The notes beneath the pieces are model-generated. The model ran no database searches. It was not told where the DNA came from and was given only the letters and a program-made list of their open reading frames with translations. 9,512 bases of DNA from Bacteroidia bacterium (GTDB lineage: Bacteria; Bacteroidota; Bacteroidia; Bacteroidales; Dysgonomonadaceae). The translations under genes and the position numbers were made by a program. Below are positions 5,905 through 9,512 of the stretch, piece after piece. The DNA lies in assembly GCA_030539475.1 (NCBI GenBank), contig JAUNRY010000068.1, positions 1-9,512 of the forward strand, read 5' to 3'. Within the stretch, counting starts at the first letter, position 1. Each line of letters begins with the position of its first letter.

Positions 5905-6390
5905 TTATTTTACAGTGATATTATTTACAACTTCTCTGGGATTCAACGCATTCACTTTTTGCATAAGCGTTTGCAAATCTCTTTTGCGAATTTCTCCGGT
6001 CAACGTAACAACTCCGTCTTTCACTTCCGCGTTCACCGTTTGGTGGTCTTTCAGCGCATCGGCCAGGCCGGTGTTCAGAGTGGCGTCTAAGGCGCTGTAG
6101 TCGGGAGCCGGCGGCACTACCTGAATGTTGTTTACCACCGATTTTACATGTTGAACGCCCATTACTGTGCTTTCGGCATACGCTTTTGCCGCATCGTCTT
6201 CAACAGTTCCGGTGAGCGTAGCTACTTGCTGTTGCACGGCAACAGAAACACCCGCTAAATCGGGGTTGGCAGCTAATGCAGTTTGGGCTGCAGATTGCAC
6301 ATCAGCATCTTTTACTTGTTTGCAGGAAGTTGCAGCAACTCCAAGCGCAAGAATCAATGTAAGCATTGATACTAAACGAAACTTTTTCAT
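5905..6390 (-). CDS. Lipoprotein with two BON domains
   Basis: This 161-residue protein has a lipoprotein signal peptide (MKKFR, then a hydrophobic stretch) with the lipobox ATSC and the modified cysteine at residue 23. Two BON domains follow, at about 29-92 and 99-160. Both show the hallmark strand-turn-strand VxLTGxV/I: QQQVATLTGTVED (53-65) and DGVVTLTGEIRKR (125-137). Both end in a VVNNI strand (85-89 and 154-158). BON domains are associated with envelope proteins such as OsmY and are thought to contact membranes or other surfaces. A periplasm-facing lipoprotein is likely, since no acidic surface-export signal follows the cysteine. It is the first gene of a two-gene unit with the SH3b gene and has its own promoter upstream. 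A role in osmotic or envelope stress is plausible by analogy only. Confidence 0.85.
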   Translation of the reverse strand: MKKFRLVSMLTLILALGVAATSCKQVKDADVQSAAQTALAANPDLAGVSVAVQQQVATLTGTVEDDAAKAYAESTVMGVQHVKSVVNNIQVVPPAPDYSALDATLNTGLADALKDHQTVNAEVKDGVVTLTGEIRKRDLQTLMQKVNALNPREVVNNITVK

Positions 6391-6412
6391 AATCTTTTGT
6401 TTTTTAAATAGT

Positions 6413-6443
6413 TAAACTTACTCGTAATTTATATTTAAACAAT
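6413..6443 (-). promoter_or_regulatory. Probable promoter of the BON/SH3b unit
   Basis: On the minus strand ATTG (6443-6440) is followed by exactly 19 bases and TAAGTTTA (6420-6413). Each box differs by one base from TTTG-N19-TAnnTTTG. The predicted start near 6407 leaves an A-rich leader of about 17 bases before the ATG at 6390. Confidence 0.5.
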
Positions 6444-6526
6444 ACATATAGTAAACGTATCGCCGCTTGAAAAGTTTTGGAAAAGGATATTTTTTTGGAT
6501 TTCCGATATCTTACGGACGGTGTCCA

Positions 6527-7480
6527 TCAAAAAATCTGCGTGTACTTGTGGCAATATGGCCGGCCGCCTTTGTGGTCGTAATACTGCTGATGATATGCCT
6601 CCGCTTTCCAGAATGTTGAAGCGGGCTTAAGCATGGTGGCCACTTTATATCCTTTGGCAGTTAGCAGTCCGATGTATTTTTCAGCAATTTCCTGCTCTTG
6701 CGGCGTTGAATAAAAAATGCAGGACAGATACTGCGGGCCGATATCGGGGCCTTGACCGTTGGTTTGTGTGAAATCGTGCGTTTCGAAGAACAGTTTCACC
6801 ATTTCTTCGTAAGTGGTTTCGGCCGGGTCGAAAACAACTTCGGTAGTTTCCAAGTGTCCGGTATTTTTCCGGCAAACCTGCTCGTAAGTAGGATTATCCA
6901 CGTGTCCGCCCATAAATCCAACGGCGGTTTCTTTCACGCCTTTGGCTCTCATAAAATAATATTCCGTTCCCCAGAAGCATCCCGACGCGAAATATCCTTT
7001 GCGCAAATCGGAAGTATCGGCAGGAATAAATTTCATGGAAATGGAGTTTACACAATGACGCGTTTGCTTGGCGGTGAAACCTTCGTTAAGAAAAACGTGT
7101 CCTAAATGCGCTCCGCAGTTATCGCAGAGAATTTCGGTACGACGGCCGTCGGCATCGCGAACACGTTTCACGGCGCCTTCAATTTCATCGTCGAACGAGG
7201 GCCAGCCGCAGTGCGCGTCAAACTTATCTTCCGACCGATACAGCGGTGCATCGCATCGTTTGCACACGTAAGTTCCCGCGGTTTTATTGTTCAGCAACTC
7301 ACCGGTAAAAGGACGCTCGGTTCCTTTGTGAAGAATCACATACTCTTCTTCAGGAGTTAATTGATTGTATCCCATAGTTATATATTGTTTTTGATTGATT
7401 TGTTTTTTGCTGTTTTGCGCACATGCCACAAAGGATGTACTCACGATAATCAGCAAAAAACAGGTTCGTAATAGTTTCAT
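6527..7480 (-). CDS. msrBA: Bifunctional methionine sulfoxide reductase B/A, lipoprotein form
   Basis: This 317-residue fusion enzyme reduces both epimers of methionine sulfoxide in proteins, repairing oxidative damage. Residues 1-20 form a lipoprotein signal peptide ending in FVAC (Cys20), so the enzyme is probably anchored facing the periplasm. MsrB (about 38-153) carries the zinc-type pairs CKRC (73-76) and CDNC (119-122), CGWPSF (91-96) with the likely resolving cysteine, and RHCVNS with catalytic Cys143. MsrA (about 161-317) has GCFWG with catalytic Cys168 and a C-terminal Cys310 in RPYCHKY that could be resolving. The order is B then A, unlike the A-then-B order in Neisseria PilB. A second in-frame ATG at 7375 (Met36), just before the MsrB domain, could give a cytoplasmic form. 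The ATG lies 12 bases after the HExxH gene, so they probably share a transcript. Confidence 0.94.
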   Translation of the reverse strand: MKLLRTCFLLIIVSTSFVACAQNSKKQINQKQYITMGYNQLTPEEEYVILHKGTERPFTGELLNNKTAGTYVCKRCDAPLYRSEDKFDAHCGWPSFDDEIEGAVKRVRDADGRRTEILCDNCGAHLGHVFLNEGFTAKQTRHCVNSISMKFIPADTSDLRKGYFASGCFWGTEYYFMRAKGVKETAVGFMGGHVDNPTYEQVCRKNTGHLETTEVVFDPAETTYEEMVKLFFETHDFTQTNGQGPDIGPQYLSCIFYSTPQEQEIAEKYIGLLTAKGYKVATMLKPASTFWKAEAYHQQYYDHKGGRPYCHKYTQIF

Positions 7481-7492
7481 TTTTCTGAGTTT

Positions 7493-7825
7493 TTAAATTG
7501 AAACATATTTTGCAAATCCATACCCTTTGCGGTACTTCAAATAATCCAAATTCCTATCGTTATCGTATGCTTCACGCTCAAATCCGATATTTCTGTACGC
7601 CACATACCTGTCTTTGTAAATAATCCATTTAATGATCCATTCCGCAACGTACCAAATGTAAAACCCGATAACCATCAACTCAAGCATTTGCCGGGTATGT
7701 ATCAATTCGTGATTAATAATCTGCCGGTTCAGTTCGGGTTGTTCCATCCGGGCAAAAACAACACCAAAAAGATTAATGGCGCGAAAACCCTTAAAAGGCA
7801 AATGTTTGTTGTAAATAATTTTCAA
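7493..7825 (-). CDS. Small membrane-associated HExxH protein, putative metallopeptidase-like
   Basis: From the preferred start this is a 110-residue protein. It has an HELIH motif (39-43), which fits a zinc-binding HExxH site, then a hydrophobic segment at about 51-70, then FEREAYDND (82-90), where Glu85 could be a third metal ligand. The start of the conserved part, KIIYNKHLPFKGFRAINLFG (2-21), resembles small uncharacterised Bacteroidota proteins with the same NHELIH and FEREAY motifs. No in-frame ATG lies just before it. The first one upstream, at 7909, would overlap the ahcY start and give 138 residues. I prefer the TTG at 7825, which places the start right before the conserved sequence and about 20 bases after a -7-like box at 7846-7853. 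Peptidase activity is not shown; the protein is very short for one. Confidence 0.65.
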   Translation of the reverse strand: MKIIYNKHLPFKGFRAINLFGVVFARMEQPELNRQIINHELIHTRQMLELMVIGFYIWYVAEWIIKWIIYKDRYVAYRNIGFEREAYDNDRNLDYLKYRKGYGFAKYVSI

Positions 7826-7845
7826 GTCTTCAATGCTTTTGCATT

Positions 7846-7853
7846 CAAAGTTA
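7846..7853 (-). promoter_or_regulatory. Possible -7 box for the HExxH/msrBA unit
   Basis: TAACTTTG on the minus strand (7853-7846) matches the Bacteroidota -7 consensus TAnnTTTG fully. No TTTG or TTG lies at the expected distance upstream, so the promoter would be weak or need an activator. It lies about 20 bases before the proposed TTG start at 7825 and overlaps the -33 box of the opposing ahcY promoter. Confidence 0.35.
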
Positions 7854-7881
7854 GGAAGAATCTCTAAATTTTGTACCTTTG
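7851..7881 (+). promoter_or_regulatory. Housekeeping promoter of ahcY
   Basis: TTAG (7851-7854) is followed by exactly 19 bases and TACCTTTG (7874-7881). The -7 box is a full match to TAnnTTTG and the -33 box has one mismatch. Transcription would begin near 7887, leaving a leader of about 20 bases before the ATG at 7908. That is too short to hold a SAM or SAH riboswitch. Confidence 0.65.
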
Positions 7882-7907
7882 TAACCTTAAAAATAAATAA
7901 AACAGAC

Positions 7908-9326
7908 ATGGACAAGAATTTTTCATCAGACTTACCATATAAAGTAGCCGACATTTCGCTGGCCGAATTCGGACGGAAAGAAATTGACATTGCCGAGCAC
8001 GAAATGCCGGGACTGATGGCTATCAGAAAGAAATACGCTTCGGAAAAGCCGCTTCAAGGCGCTCGTGTGATGGGTTCGCTGCACATGACCATACAAACCG
8101 CCGTACTTATTGAAACGTTGGTGGAACTCGGCGCCGATGTGCGCTGGGCAAGTTGCAACATTTTCTCCACGCAAGACCACGCTGCCGCCGCCATAGCTGC
8201 CGCGGGAATTCCGGTTTTCGCGTGGAAAGGCGAAACGCTCGAAGAATACTGGTGGTGCACGGAAATGGCGCTGCGGTTTCCCGACGGGAAAGGGCCCAAT
8301 TTGATTGTGGACGACGGCGGAGACGCCTCGCTGCTGGTACATTGGGGCTATAAAGCGGAAGATAACGCCGGGTTTATCGACCGCAAAGGCGCCAACCGCG
8401 AAGAACAGGTTATATTAGACACGCTCCACCGCATTCTGAAAGAAGACAACCAACGCTGGCACCGTACCATAGCGGAAATGAAAGGTATTTCGGAAGAAAC
8501 AACAACGGGCGTTCACAGGCTGTACCAGATGATGGAACGCGGCGATTTGCTGGTTCCGGCAATCAATGTAAACGATTCGGTAACGAAATCTAAGTTCGAT
8601 AATCTGTATGGTTGCCGCGAATCGCTTGCCGACGGCATAAAGCGCGCCACCGATGTGATGATTGCCGGAAAAGTAGTTGTGGTGCTGGGTTATGGCGACG
8701 TGGGAAAAGGGTGTGCCAAATCGATGCGTTCATACGGTGCACGCGTGATTGTTACGGAAATTGATCCCATTTGCGCGCTGCAAGCTGCCATGGAAGGATT
8801 TCAGGTAACCACCGTGGAAGAAGCCGTAACGGAAGGAAACATTTTTGTTACCACCACCGGAAATAAAGATGTGATTACCATAGAGCATATGAGCAAGATG
8901 AAAGATCAGGCCATTGTTTGCAATATCGGCCATTTCGACAATGAAATTCAGGTGGATAAACTGGTTAATTTCCCCGGAATTGTTCATACCAACATTAAAC
9001 CGCAGGTGGACAAATATACTTTTCCGAACGGAAATTCAATTTTTCTGCTTGCCGAAGGCCGTTTGGTAAATTTAGGTTGCGCCACGGGGCATCCGTCGTT
9101 TGTGATGAGCAATTCATTTGCCAACCAAACACTCGCTCAAATCGATTTGTGGCAAAATGACTACGAAGTAGGTGTTTACCGCCTCTCTAAACAGTTGGAC
9201 GAAGAAGTCGCGCGCCTGCATCTGGAACAGATTGGAGTTAAGCTCACCAAGCTCACCCCGGAGCAAGCAGATTATATCGGGGTAAATATCGAAGGGCCGT
9301 ACAAACCGGAACACTATAGATATTAA
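7908..9326 (+). CDS. ahcY: Adenosylhomocysteinase
   Basis: This NAD-dependent enzyme splits S-adenosylhomocysteine into adenosine and homocysteine, relieving product inhibition of methyltransferases and feeding the methionine cycle. It is probably a cytoplasmic tetramer. The 472 residues include the substrate-domain motif SLHMTIQTAVLIETL (57-71), VDDGGD (134-139), SEETTTGVHRLY (195-206), and NDSVTKSKFDN (222-232), whose Lys227 and Asp231 match the catalytic Lys186/Asp190 of the human enzyme. The NAD fold follows with GYGDVGKG (261-268), and the C-terminus is the canonical KPEHYRY. A segment of about 40 residues around 150-190, absent from the human form, is typical of long bacterial and plant enzymes. 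I chose the ATG at 7908 because an upstream ATG at 7833 would extend through the promoter. It stands alone, with no methyltransferase or metH next to it. Confidence 0.98.
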   Translation: MDKNFSSDLPYKVADISLAEFGRKEIDIAEHEMPGLMAIRKKYASEKPLQGARVMGSLHMTIQTAVLIETLVELGADVRWASCNIFSTQDHAAAAIAAAGIPVFAWKGETLEEYWWCTEMALRFPDGKGPNLIVDDGGDASLLVHWGYKAEDNAGFIDRKGANREEQVILDTLHRILKEDNQRWHRTIAEMKGISEETTTGVHRLYQMMERGDLLVPAINVNDSVTKSKFDNLYGCRESLADGIKRATDVMIAGKVVVVLGYGDVGKGCAKSMRSYGARVIVTEIDPICALQAAMEGFQVTTVEEAVTEGNIFVTTTGNKDVITIEHMSKMKDQAIVCNIGHFDNEIQVDKLVNFPGIVHTNIKPQVDKYTFPNGNSIFLLAEGRLVNLGCATGHPSFVMSNSFANQTLAQIDLWQNDYEVGVYRLSKQLDEEVARLHLEQIGVKLTKLTPEQADYIGVNIEGPYKPEHYRY

Positions 9327-9376
9327 CGCGTTACCGGCATTGTTAAAAAAATATTGCAATTTTACCCAACCAAAGT

Positions 9377-9407
9377 TTTGCAAATTTATTTTTTTGACTT
9401 ACCTTTG
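9377..9407 (+). promoter_or_regulatory. Consensus promoter of tRNA-Lys
   Basis: TTTG (9377-9380), exactly 19 bases, and TACCTTTG (9400-9407) give a perfect match to the Bacteroidota primary-sigma consensus. The predicted start near 9413 leaves a 5' leader of about 25 bases before the mature tRNA. Confidence 0.8.
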
Positions 9408-9437
9408 CACTCGCTTTTGCAAGAAAGCACTTAGGCT

Positions 9438-9510
9438 GATTCGCTAGCTCAGTTGGTAGAGCACATCCCTTTTAAGGATGGGGTCCTGGGTTCGAGCCCC
9501 AGGCGGATCA
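9438..9510 (+). tRNA. tRNA-Lys(UUU)
   Basis: The 73-base sequence folds as a full cloverleaf. The acceptor arm GATTCGC (9438-9444) pairs with GCGGATC (9503-9509) with one T-G wobble. The D arm is GCTC/GAGC (9447-9450 with 9459-9462). The anticodon arm is CATCC/GGATG with loop CTTTTAA and anticodon TTT at 9471-9473. The T arm is CTGGG/CCCAG with loop TTCGAGC. The discriminator is A9510. CCA is not encoded (CT follows), so it must be added after transcription. The gene ends two bases before the window edge, so further tRNAs could follow. Confidence 0.96.
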
Positions 9511-9512
9511 CT

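Noticed and set aside
6511..6525. Small hairpin GGAC/GTCC just after the msrBA stop
   Set aside because: The stem is four base pairs with a three-base loop and no clear U-tract on the minus strand.
7833..7907. Upstream ATG for ahcY
   Set aside because: The extension overlaps the ahcY promoter and is not part of the family's N-terminus.
7882..7907. SAM or SAH riboswitch ahead of ahcY
   Set aside because: The predicted leader is about 20 bases with no structure, too short for these riboswitches.
9324..9333. Palindrome TAACGCGTTA over the ahcY stop codon
   Set aside because: As a hairpin it would have no loop and no following T-run. It is probably chance.

Overview
The window looks like ordinary chromosomal core DNA of a Bacteroidota (Bacteroidales-like) bacterium. 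The evidence is promoters of the TTTG-N19-TAnnTTTG type, AT-rich leaders without clear Shine-Dalgarno sequences, a long-form QueA, a DUF2027-type Smr protein, an ECF sigma/membrane protein/DUF4252 trio, and a MsrB-MsrA fusion lipoprotein. No insertion sequence, phage gene, CRISPR array or clear sign of recent transfer was seen. No stretch above 300 bases lacks a gene.

Layout. 84-1678 (+): a tightly packed operon of an ECF sigma factor, a single-pass membrane protein that is probably its regulator, and an exported DUF4252 protein. An ECF-like promoter just upstream suggests autoregulation. 1763-3001 (-): queA, convergent with that operon and divergent from 3112-4185 (+), a DUF2027/Smr protein. 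The queA/Smr gap carries a strong minus-strand promoter. 4249-4839 (+): a LEA14-like lipoprotein. 4883-5362 (+): argR, standing apart from any arginine gene in the window. 5487-6390 (-): a two-gene unit of a double-BON lipoprotein and a small SH3b protein, ending in a good intrinsic terminator. 6527-7825 (-): the MsrB-MsrA lipoprotein, preceded by a small membrane protein with an HExxH motif. 7908-9326 (+): ahcY. 9438-9510 (+): tRNA-Lys(UUU) with a consensus promoter.

How the genes work together. Most are independent housekeeping units. The clearest functional group is the sigma/regulator/exported-protein operon, which looks like an envelope-signalling module. Three enzymes touch methionine/SAM chemistry (QueA consumes SAM, AhcY removes S-adenosylhomocysteine, MsrBA repairs oxidised methionine), but they are in separate transcription units, so this may be chance.

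I did not find a clearly new system. The points most worth a second look are: an ArgR whose expected GDDT ligand motif reads GNDT; an ECF-type promoter placed so close to the sigma gene that the mRNA may be leaderless; a signal-less BON-like/SH3b protein paired with a BON lipoprotein; a small HExxH membrane protein with a probable TTG start and a -7 box overlapping the ahcY promoter; and two decayed intergenic repeats flanking argR.
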